Source: Charina bottae (taxonomy: Eukaryota > Chordata > Lepidosauria > Squamata > Charinaidae). Taken from it: a DNA stretch of 64,000 nucleotides. The position numbers and the translations under genes are program-made. Under the pieces are notes generated by a model. That model was not told the origin of the DNA. It made no database searches and saw only the letters and a list, made by a program, of their open reading frames with translations. How positions within the stretch are numbered: the stretch's first letter is position 1; each line of letters begins with the position of its first letter. Where the stretch lies: the NCBI GenBank assembly GCA_023362775.1, contig JALMGJ010000012.1, forward strand, positions 17,745,501-17,809,500. The letters run 5' to 3'. Shown here piece by piece: positions 38,201 to 50,200 of the stretch.

Positions 38201-41200
38201 AAATATAAAATTTCAATCACTTTAAATTTTGAACAGTCACTAATATGCTTTTATAAATGTATTAAAAAGTATTTTCTTACCTTTAGGTGCCACCTGTAGA
38301 AACTGCTTATGAAGAGTACTAAGCTGTGAAATAGTTAGTGTGCCATTTGTAGCAGTCTCCACAGATGGGGGACGAGGCGGAAGGGGAGGATCTGGAAATA
38401 CTTTTACATCACCATCGATGTAGAAATCTATCCCTTCCAGGGTTAATTCAAACTGAACTCTGGAGGAAGTTTCAGTACTATTGCGGACAACTGCGATTAA
38501 TTTATCCACACTGTAACGATACACGTTTAAAAATGAAAAACAATGTAGAAAAGTCCTAAAATTGTATTTTTATTGGCAATTAATCATTTTATACTGATTA
38601 AAACCAGGTGCTAGGTTTCTCCCTAGAACAAGGGTCGGAAATGGCGGCTCGCGAGCCAAATGCGGCTCTTTGGCCCCTTGAGTGTGGCTCTTCCGCAGGC
38701 AGGCGTGGCAGGCGCGGCAGCAGGCATGGTGTGCGTGGCTGTGGGCATACTAGGCCCAGCCTCTCTTTTTCCTCCGGGGACGGGCTTCACACAGTCTCGC
38801 GAGAGTTTGGAAGCCTCCGTCTCCGGCAGCCATCTTGACGACGGGCACTTGCCCATCGCCTTAACCCAGGGCTTTCCAAACTGTGTGTCGACACAATACT
38901 GTGTCGCCGGGGCCCCCAAGTGTGTCGCGTGACAAGCCGGAAGCGCTGATGAAAATGCCCTCGGTTCTGGCAGGGAGGTGAAAATCGCGTGCGCGCGCGC
39001 TGCCAGGCCACCCGGAGTGGAAATTCTCCACGCCAATCAGCTGTGCGTCGGGAAGCCCGGCAGCCTGCACGCGCGATTTTTGCCTCCCTGCCGGAACCGA
39101 GGGCATTTTTGGGGTCCCCGGAGTCTGCCCTTTCGAAGGGGCAGCGGTGGTGGGCCATCAGTGCTTCCGGGTTCCAGGACGCCGCTGCTGCCGCTGCCCC
39201 TTTGGAATAGCAGGCTCTGGGGACCCCGAAAATGCCCTCGGTTCCAGCAGGGAGGCAAAAATCGCGCGCGCACGCTGCGGGGCTTCCCGGCCCACAGCTG
39301 ATCAGCACAGAGAATTTCCACCCCGTCCCCCCCCCCACCGTGCCAATCAGCTGTGCGTCGGGAAGCCGGCAGCCTGCACGCGCAATTTTTGCCTCCCTGC
39401 CGGAACCGAGGGCATTTTCGGGGTCCCCGGAGTCTGCCCTTTCGAAGGGGCAACGGTGGTGGGCCATCAGTGCTTCCGGGTTCCAGGACGCCGCTGCTGC
39501 CGCTGCCCCTTTGGAAGAGCAGGCTCTGGGGACCCCGAAAATGCCCTCGGTTCCAGCAGGGAGGCAAAAATCGCGCGCGCACACTGCGGGGCTTCCCGGC
39601 CCACAGCTGATCAGCACAGAGAATTTCCACCCTGTCCCCCCCCACCGCGCCAATCAGCTGTGCGTCGGGAAGCCGGCAGCCTGCACGCGCGATTTTTGCC
39701 TCCCTGCCGGAACCGAGGGCATTTTCGGGGTCCCCGGAGTCTGCCCTTTCGAAGGGGCAACGGTGGTGGGCCATCAGTGCTTCCGGGTTCCAGGACGCCG
39801 CTGCTGCCGCTGCCCCTTTGGAAGAGCAGGCTCTGGGGACCCCGAAAATGCCCTTGGTTCCAGCAGGGAGGCAAAAATCGCGCACGCACGCTGCGGGGCT
39901 TCCCGGCCCACAGCTGATCAGCACAGAGAATTTCCACCCCGTCCCCCCCACCGCGCCAATCAGCTGTGCGTCGGGAAGCCGGCAGCCTGCACGCGCGATT
40001 TTTGCCTCCCTGCCGGAACCGAGGGCATTTTCGGGGTCCCCGGAGTCTGCCCTTTCGAAGGGGCAGTGGTGGTGGGCCATCAGTGCTTCCGGGTTCCAGG
40101 ACGCCGCTGCTGCCGCTGCCCCTTTGGAAGAGCAGGCTCTGGGGACCCTGAAAATGCCCTCGGTTCCAGCAGGGAGGCAAAAATCGCGCGCGCACGCTGC
40201 GGGGCTTCCCGGCGCACAGCTGATCAGCACAGAGAATTTCCACCCCGTCCCCCCCCCCACCGCGCCAATCAGCTGTGCGTCGGAAAGCCGGCAGCCTGCA
40301 CGCAATTTTTGCCTCCCTGCTGGAACCGAGGGCATTTTCGGGGTCCCCGGAGCCTGCCCTTTCGAAGGGGCAGCCATTGCCGCCGCAGCCACAACCGCCG
40401 GTGCTTCCAGGTTTTTGTGGGCTGGCCGTTCTTGTGTCGCCAACGGCAAAAGTTTGGAAAGCCCTGCCTTAACCTCTTCCTTGCTGCTCTGCTTACTCTT
40501 TTTCTCCGTGCAAAAGCAGCACATTTGCACCCCACAGCCCTAAGTGTGCGCAATTGGCTCCCGCCCGCAAACCCCGCTCCCGCGCTGGATTCCCCACCAG
40601 CTTTACTTTGCCTGGACTGGGGGCGTGAGAGGCTCTGGAAGAGAAGCGACTGGAGCAGTCGAGCCTCTCTTTCCCTTCTTCTTCCAAACCTCCCCTGCCC
40701 CCTTCCAGAGCAATTTGTCGAAGACGCCCGCTTGCTGCTGCTGTGTGGCTGCTGCTCAACTGATCATGAAGGAACCAGGATGTTTACGCGAGCGTGCTTT
40801 ACCTACCCACTTTTTAACATATTTGGTTCTGCTGGGGGCGGGGAAAGGATCTTGACTGGCCAGGGAAGGTGGGCGGGCGGAGCTGCCTGCCTGGCACTCG
40901 GGCGCTCCGGCTGGGGTGCAGCGCGACGGGAGCATCGCCGGCGGCCCGCGAGGACCGGCCAGGGAAGGCACGCGGGCGGAGCTGCCTGCCTGGCACTCAG
41001 GCGCTCGGCTGGGGTGCAGCGGGACGGGAGCTCCGCCCGCGTGCCTTCCCTGGCCGGTCCTCGCGGGCCGCCGGCGATGCTCCCGTCCCGCTGCACCCCA
41101 GCCAGAGCGCCCGAGTGCCAGGCAGGCAGCGCCGCCTGCGCAGTCGTGGCAGCGGGCATGGCGGCGGCGGGCACTGCAGCGGGCATGGCGGCAGCAGGCC

Positions 41201-44200
41201 CTAAGTGTGCGCGATTGGTCCCCGCCCGCAAACCCCGCCCCCTTCCACGCGATTGGCTCCTGCCCGCAAACCCCGCCCCCTTCCACGCGATTGGCTCCCG
41301 CCCGCAAACCCCGCCCCCTTCCACGCAATTGGCCCCCGCCCGCAAACCCCGCCCCCTGACTCTCGAGCACTTAAAAATGTGCACGAGCATACCAAAATGG
41401 CTCTCGGCTCAAAAAGTTTGCCGACCCTTGCCCTAGAAGAATCAGTGTGATTCTTCAAACCCCAGGTATGCTATTAAAAACTCTAATATGCTCTGTGGAA
41501 TATGTGGAACCAACAGCTATTGAATTGCCCGTATTGGAAAACCAAAACAGGTCTCTGGCTGAATGGAATCCCCCAATTTTCATTGTCATTTGGCTTCCTA
41601 TGAAATCGGAATGCATTTTTTACTATGTTTACAAAACTTCTGTATTCATTTTACTTACAGGAAGGTCCAATGGGAATGACACAAAATCATGATATCTTCT
41701 CATTTCCAGGGACATTATGGATGGAAAAAGTTTGGGATTGCCCACCTAAGTAACTATCTCCAGATTCCATTTCAGCCTATGGACCAGCCCACATGAAAAC
41801 TAGTTTCAGATATGCCAAAATATAAGAGAAACAGAGAGAGCAAAATATTGTCTTCCTTTTGTTTTGTTTGGGACTTCATACAGAAGGAAGAATAAGTAAA
41901 AACTGATACTCCCTTCCATTTATGGAAGCCTTAATGAATCAAAGTAAGAGTGGTAAATAATTGCATAGCTTCATTCAAAAACCTATTCACACCTATTCAG
42001 AAACAAAACACCTATATCTTTAGTTTCTCTCAATAAGTACTACTTCTTAAACTACAATTCATACGAGAGGCTCAATATTTAATGACGTATAAATATACAC
42101 ACCCAAGAATTAATCTATTACTAACAAATTTGCTCTTACCAGAATTATAGAAACACAACTGTAGCTTTGCGTTACAAATAATGCAGTATTTTTGCATCTT
42201 ATTTATTCAGCCTTTTACCTGATTTCCTCTATTGTAACGTAATATTACTGCTCTATTAGCAATTTATTACCTAGCCATTTCAGCCAGAAATCTCTCTCCA
42301 AGCCATTTTTCCATGTTCCTGTATGTCTCTTCTGCCTTTGATTGTAGATCCTCCAGGAACGCTAATCCTTTAACTTTTAACAGCTCAAGACGAGATTTTG
42401 TAGCCTCCGCTGTTTAAAAATTGGCTTACAGTTAGTATAAATCCAAATACTCTCATCAGTTTTGAAGGTCTAACCATCATTAGATTAAGTATTATTTAGG
42501 AAACAGCATAATTAATCCTGTATATCTGCATAGTTGGATTGCTGCAAAGAAGGATCTTGTAATGATGTAAATGCTTAAATATGGTTTGGTATTGGCTTAA
42601 GTTAACCATACATTTAATAATGGTATGAAACTATGGTTTGAGCTAACCATGGTTTATAAGTATATCATAGTTAAACATAAATTTTATCTGCTACTCCAGC
42701 CTTTTGGCTTGCAATGTAATGTTTCTCAGTGTTTTTATTGGTGCAGGGCTCAGTCCAGCAAAGAACAACTTGGCCTCATTTTGTTTCCGTTCTTAAGAGG
42801 ATTAAAGTAATAAACAATGGCTAGGTTCACAAACATGGTAACCCCTAATATAATACATGAATAATTGTGGTTATTCAACAAACTATGGATAAACCAAACC
42901 ATGGTGCCAAGTGAACCAACACTTGAACCTAAGTAAGGTGAAGCATAACATCTGCAACAAGTTCAAGCAAATATATTCAACATCCAGAACAAATGTTGGA
43001 GTTTTATTTCCCTTTAACTTTTTGCAGCCCTAAAATGGCAGATATTTAATTGTTCTGTTTGCAGAAATTATACCTTCATACTCCAATGCAGCAAAATATT
43101 CCTGTTTCATCTTAAGCTTCAATTCTTGCTTCTTTAATTCTTCTGGGGATAAAGGAACCGGTATAGCTTCAGTCATAGATGGAGAATGGGTACCTGGAGA
43201 AAAACGAGCTACTATGAACAAATCTGAACGTAAAAATGTTTGAATAGCTATTTGTGTTTGTATTAACACACAGCTAATGACGTAATCTAGCAGTTCTCAA
43301 ACTTTGTGATGCTATGATCCCCCCATGAATAAACTGCTGGACCATGCTCAGAGTGCACGGATAAGCTAGTGGTTAGCTTGTCGAGGCAGAATGAGAGCGC
43401 AGTGTAGTAATGATCTAGCTATGTGTATTTAAGCCAGGTTTGCACCCCCAAAGCTAGAACACTGTCAGAATTTCCTGGATGGCCTTTGCACCTGCGGCAA
43501 CAGCTCCTGTGACAATCTCCCACCCTACTTCCAAGGACAGCTCTTCCTGGCCTTTTCCTGGGGGTATTTATTATGTTGGGTCCTGGCACTGAGCCCGAGA
43601 GCCCTCTCTAGATAGCCCAAGTACAGCACCCCTCCTTGCAAGAGAAGGGCACCTCAAGATTGGAGGGGGGAAGTGAGATTAGGCAAGAGTGCCCTGATCC
43701 TGGCCAAGTACAGCACCCCTCCTTGCAAGAGAAGGGCACCTCAAGATTGGAGGGGGGAAGTGAGATTAGGCAAGAGTGCCCTGATCCTGGCCAAGTACAG
43801 CACCCCTCCTTGCAAGAGAAGGGCACCTCAGGATTGGAGGGGGAAAGTGAGATTAGGCAAGAGTGCCCTGATCCTGGCCAAGTACAGCACCCCTCCTTGC
43901 AAGAGAAGGGCACCTCAAGATTGGAGGGGGGAAGTGAGATTAGGCAAGAGTGCCCTGATCCTGGCCAGATCATCTTGGGCAGTGCTCGGGAGTGGAATGG
44001 TCTGTTGCAAGAGCCTCTGCTCTACTCACAAAGGCGGTTGCAGAACCGCCTGAAACCTGTGCATAGCCCAGCCCAGCCTCAGCAGCTCAGTGGAGGCCGC
44101 TGGCCTCTGGGCAGAGCAGGAGTGAGTGCAGCCCTTCTCAAATTTGCTTGCTACCCTTTGAGGACCTCTGGCAGTTCTAAAACACGAGTTTCATTCAAAT

Positions 44201-47200
44201 ATTTATAACATAAAAGTTTTTTTAAAAGTCTGAAATTAATTCACTTATCATATTTAGAGACCACTGTTCCCAATAGATTCATAGTGGTTTTCAAACATAA
44301 AATATCCCTTCCAACACAACCTCAAATACCTCAAACATCAAAGACCCAACAAAATAGATCGGCCTTGATTACATCATAGACATTGTTTCCCAAAAACAGA
44401 TGTATACCAAAAGAACAGGGAACATTGGTTAATAAATTTGCCACCTTTAAATTCGCTATTTCTTTCAAATAACATTTTCTCCATAGCCTGATTTTCTCTT
44501 ATTAACATGGAGGCACTGGAATGAACAGAATATCAGACAAAGTCTGGAACCAGCTTCAAATCTCTGTTCAATAATGAACAGTTCTCATTTTTTAAAATTT
44601 GTTGAATAAGCCATAATTTACACATCACTATGTAGGTTCATATACCTCCATAAACCAAAAACAAGCAGATTACATTAGGGTTTAGTAACTCATGTGAGTC
44701 TCTACTACTGGCTCCTAGCAATTCTCCTGACTAAAAACTAACCCTGAACCTTTCCGAGTTGGGGGGACAGGCAGATAACTCTCTCCCAAGTCCCTTAAAT
44801 GTATCTGTTGGTGTTGCATCAGCTAGACCAGTCCTCCTCAACCTGGCACCTCTAAATGTTCCCTGAGAGTACACCCTAAGAATTCTGGGAGTTTTGTTTC
44901 CATGACATCTGGAAGGTGTGGAAGAGCTTTACGCCGGTGTGCTTCTTACTCTTCTAATACCTGTTTGCCGGTCCTGCTTGGTGTAGGACCACAATTGGTC
45001 ACTAAACTTTGTTTACCTTTCTTTTTTCCTTTCTTAGCCTCTTTGCTCTCCTTGCCTTTGACCTCTTTCCCATCTTTCGCTTCTTTCCCACCTTTTCCAT
45101 CCTTTTCGCCTTTTCCTCCTTTCCCTTTCCCTTCCTTTCCACCTTTTCCAGCAATTGCTTGTGAAGATTTGAGGCGCTCTTTTTCCTTCATTTCTTCCAG
45201 AAGCCGTTCTTTTTCCTCCTCTGCTTCTTTTAACTGTATTTCAGAACTCACCTGAAATTTTATACACCAAAATAAATAAATAAGTAAATAAAATAAAACG
45301 TATTAGTATAAATATTAGGAACATGGAACTATAACTGCTGTGATTATGCTTTTTGAGCAAGGCTACTTTTGTCTCATGAATGTCAACAATCAACATTTTA
45401 AAAAGCAGAATACTTTTTAACATGTTATTTTTTTCTTTTTTTTCAGGGTGGGCTCCAGAAACCTATGAACAGAGTTTTTCTATGGAGTGGAGTATTCAAC
45501 TCTCTCCTGTGTATGAAATTTGGTAGAACTACAGGAGGCTGGACATTCAGCAAATCTTGTCCTTAGGGCATGGGACAGGAGGTGAAGCAGGGCCTCACTT
45601 CCCAAGCATAAATCAGAATTGGGGAACCTGTGACCTCCCTTTTATTGATGAACTACAACCACCAGCATCCTTCACCATGAGCCATGCTGATTGGAGAAGC
45701 TGGAACATGTAGGGGGCTGCAGATTTCCCGTTGCCCACCTCATGTATCATTTGGGATTAAAGTTGGGAGGAAGTGCTTCCTGACAAATCAAGAGCTAAGC
45801 TATTCAGGGCTTCTAAAAGTCCAAGATAGTATGATAAATCATTAAGTGAGAAGCCATTACAGATATTACAGAATTACAAAATCATAGGACAAGTTCACAC
45901 ATGCTACACTAAGCTAAAAGAGGGTTAGGTGGTTTGCGGTTCAGCATGTTATGAGAATCAGGGTATCATGTTAAATCACAATTCGTTTTTCTTATTTATA
46001 TATTTTGGAATAAAATGTTAAGTGAATACAGGAATTGTGTTTTGTTAACCTGGGTGTTGAATTTACTGTGTCACATGAACCCAGCTGGACAAGGCCTTGT
46101 TAACCAGTTTGTCTAACCCAATACTTGATGCAGAAATCCACAGCTATCTAGGCTCTGCTAGAAGTCCTCGAGTAGGAGAAAGCTTTCCCACATTTCCAAA
46201 TATTTCCATTACTGAACTGGTTTAAGTGGGAAAAAGAGGAAGAAATTTCTCCTAGTCTTCAGCCAAACATTGCCTTTGTAGAGATTCACAGGATCTGATT
46301 TTGTCAAAATGATGGAAATAGCACCATGCTGCTGCATCACTGCTTTCATTATTTTCCCCCACTTGATCTTGATCTCCTTGGGCAGGAAGTAGCAAAGGTT
46401 TGGGAACTACCAATCTTGTTATATTGACATTAAAGTTCAATTACTGCCCTGTTTTCTATGGAAGGCTCCTTTGTGATAATGGTTCTGAAATTCCAGCTAG
46501 GGCAAAATGCTGCACTTTTAGCTGCTTACTGAATTAACAGATTTAAGCTGCATTTACACGTCATACTGCACCAAAGGATGTGTTCAGTCTTGAGTGATGT
46601 GCCTACTCTCAAAAATTGAAGGTAACCTGGAAAAAGTTGGCAGAAGCATCCACAACTAATCACAATGAAATGAAAATGACAAAAAGGGCACTGTGGCATC
46701 ATGACGCAAGCCGTGCTCTTTCATACTCGTATTGCAAGTATGTAAGTTATGAGGTTTGTGTTGTGACATCATGCTGATGTTTTGTTCCTCATCCTCCGTC
46801 CCCAGACATCTATGCCTCATGTCCTTAAATAACCAAAGGCTTTACTTACCATGTAAGATATATTTGATACAACATGGTGCCATGTCTCTGTGATCAGTTT
46901 CTCATCTGGACTGAAATTAAATATTACACTTTCTGAAAACAGATCGTCCTTGAGCTTAACTGGAATCATTCTGGTCTTTTCTCTGTTAACTTCTGGTGAA
47001 GGAGATCTGTGAGCAATCATAGGAATTCTTAAAGAAAGAAAAAGAGAAAGAAGTAAGTAAAGTTTCACTCTTGCATTCCTCAGACACTCTATTTTTAATA
47101 TACTGAGTATATTTCTATAATGATATTGTATGGAAAATACAGTACTAGCTTCAAATGTGTGGCTGGCATTTAGGTTGGCTGCTCTTGCAGTGATGCCCAG

Positions 47201-50200
47201 AAGTGAATCACAAGTTGCAAGTTCTCCCATTATGCATAGGACATTTAAATTAATTTTTTTATTTTCTTGCTTCTTCCCCATACCAATTCTTGTAGCATCT
47301 TGCTTGATAAAGAGTTCTGTAAAACTCATTTTCATACTTTTTATGCCATTTGGTTCAGTCCTAATTAAGGGTACACTTTTATTTTGCATTCCCCTCCCCT
47401 CCCCCAAGGATCTACATAGCTATGACTGCATTTTATGTACCTCATTTAGACGGTACACAAGGTGGAACTTACTTCCAAACTTTGGATTTTGGACTTTATA
47501 TTTTGAAGATATAATCCTTTCCAACCTCTAGGTAGCTCTACACAACTTGGCTCAGTGGACTTTTTACCTAATGCGCCCTTCCAAATTACTTTGGACTATT
47601 TTATATAAAGGCTGTTATATTTATGTCATCTCTGTGCAGAGGAAACTGATTGTGTTGCTCATGGCGCAAGACACTGAAAACTAAGAGACACTGTGTTTTC
47701 AGGGCTGGAGTGTGGGGAGAGGCAACTATTTTTCTTTGTCCTGAATGGTGTAATGTTACCAATTACATTTACCACTGCCTCATACCATCTTGATCTTGAG
47801 CAACCTTGGACTGCAGAAACATCTGGCTTAATATTTAAACATTCTCACTTTTGCTTCCTGCTCTCCTGTATGTAACACTTTGCCTGGCAGAGTTCTGGAA
47901 AATTTAAAAGGCAGCACACTCTTTTATTTATTTTTTTATTTATTTTCTATCCTGCCTTTATTATTTTTATAAATAACTCAAGGCGGCGAACATACCTAAT
48001 ACTCCTTTCTCCTCCTATTTTCCCTGCAACAGCAACCCTGTGAGGTGAGTTGGGCTGAGAGAGAGTGGCTGGGCCAAGGTCACCCAGCCGGCTTTCATGC
48101 CTAAGGCGGGACTAGAACTCTCAGTCTCCTGGTTTGCTATTGGCTCCTTCCTAGGGCTGAGAGAATGTGACTGGCTTAGGGTCACCCAGCCGGCCTTCAT
48201 GCCTAAGTTGGGACTAGAACGCAAAGTCTCCTGGTTTCTAGCCCATTGCCTTAACCACTAGACCAAACTGGACTAGTGGCTGCATCTAGCTGACCTTAGC
48301 TTAGAAGCTAAACAAGGTCAACTCTAATTAGTACTTAGATGGGAGGAAATTCCAGGGCTGTTAGCTAGACTGGGAACTTGAAAAACCATCCTTTAAGGTG
48401 GCAGTGGCAAACCACTGTCATAATGTTGCCCTAAACCTGCAGAGAGATTGACTAAAGGGCATCTTACTTATAGATTCTGGACATTTTCATGGGCTAACAT
48501 GTCCATGAGTATGGTTTAGGATCTGTTGGACAAGCAAGAGTCTACCACGGTAGAGATGGGTGGGGATAAATCCAATAAATAAATAAATAAATAAAAAATG
48601 ATCTTTTACCTTGTTTTTGCAATAGATGGACAGCAATGTCAACAGTGCCTACATATACACACGTCCCAGTTTACACTGAATGTCCCATGTGCACAGAGGC
48701 AGAGAAGACAACCAAGATGGGGTTATGACTCAAAATTTAAAACTAAGAAATAACCACCTTAAGTGTTACTTAAGGGCCTAATTTAATATGAAATCCGAGA
48801 CAGATGAATGCATTTCTCCTTTTTAGTTTGGAGGTTTCATTGCTTCTATTGCTAAGGCAGCCAGTCATACAGGCAATTTGGAGCAAAGTCATAGCATGGA
48901 AGATATTAAATGCTGCAATTCCAACTCCAACATGACAGTATAATTTGTCCTTTTCAATTCACTGCAACTCTGATAGTATACAGAGATGCAGACTTGTCTT
49001 TTTCAGAATCAGACCTAACTTGACCCAAGATACTATGTGAATGGGAATGATCTGTAATTTACTGTCAGTCAGTAAATAAATTGTAGTTTTAAGAGCTCAA
49101 AATCAAGCATTCTCTCCTCCCCCATCCCCGTGCAAGGTATGGCACATTCCCAGTTATATTTTTGCTAATTACAGAAAAAAGAAATACACACCTCTCTCTA
49201 ATTTACCTCTCATATTTTGCTATCACAATACTTCCTTCTCACACGTGTTCTCATGCTGTGCATGTGACATATGTAAAAAAGAGGTACGGCTTGGACCACA
49301 TGGCCATGGCCCTTATCTTGACTTTTTTGATGCCCCTCCCCTTGGGTGCCTTTGCTTTAGCCTTGGAATGGCTGCACTCCAAAATGTAATGGGTAGAGCC
49401 AGAAGCCAACTAAATTTTGTTTCATATAATTTTGATTGAATAGTTTAATTAAATGGAAACTTAATTAATAAGTTAATGTTAATTATTAATAAATAATAAT
49501 AATGAGTTAATTATAATTAACAATTATTAAATGTAAACTTAGTTAATAACTAATATATCTCCAATCATGTATTTAATCATTTTCCCTGTCTCGCTGAAAT
49601 TACAACTCAGTAACAATTGTTGGATATTTCTTGTGCCTACTCTTCAAGAAGGATAGCTTGGGTTTCAGACTGCCCCCTTCTCACTTAGCCTGTTAATTGC
49701 TCATTTGATTGGCCCTGGCTCTCCAGGGTTTTTTATGTGTCCCACACACACCCATTTTAAAACAGGAGATGTTTCATGCCAGTTATGTATTTATTGGCAC
49801 CACATTCATACAAATATTCTCTCTCCTAGTTTCTCTCTCCTAGTTAACATTTACTCAAACACAAACACGTCTATTTACTAATTACTGCAGTTCTGCCATT
49901 TTTATCATACATTTTCATCCTGTACTCTTCCACAGATTGTTCTCCTTCCGTAAGATCTATCAAGGGTATTCTGGTAAAGTCGGAGCTGGTTTCTGTTGGA
50001 ATTTTGCCTTCCATTGCTCTATAATAGTCATGCAGAAGTCTTTTGGTATCTTGGAAACGGTCCATTTCATTCTTCATGATGTCCAAAGAAAGTAAAACAA
50101 TTAATCCTTTTATCCCTCTGAAAATGCATGACAATCTTTACAACATCTACATGTCTCTACTGATGTTAGAAAAATTGTATTCATAAAACAATCTCTTCCC

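Larger units (their letters stand above)
38629..41430. mobile_element. Second hAT family, 2.8 kb, containing another hAT element
   Basis: The termini are CAAGGGTCGGAAA and, inverted on the right, TTTGCCGACCCTTG. Perfect 8-bp duplications CCCTAGAA lie at 38621-38628 and 41431-41438. The subterminal GAGCCAAATGCGGCTCTTTG is typical of a widespread vertebrate hAT MITE group. It is GC- and CpG-rich, non-coding, and hosts the hAT element 38867-40466. Confidence 0.92.

Noticed and set aside
39037..41436. Very long open frames on both strands (up to about 730 codons)
   Set aside because: They arise from the GC-rich palindromic array and GC-rich hAT sequence: they mirror each other between strands, repeat with the 307-bp unit and contain no known domain.
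43636..44208. Open frame of about 190 codons
   Set aside because: It follows the 87-bp minisatellite in an intron; the repeat period is a multiple of three, which keeps it open.
49871..49925. Extension of the SPEF2 exon to a later GTAATT or GTAAAT donor
   Set aside because: Both give phases that cannot join the exon at 47027. The GTACAG donor at 49926 does.
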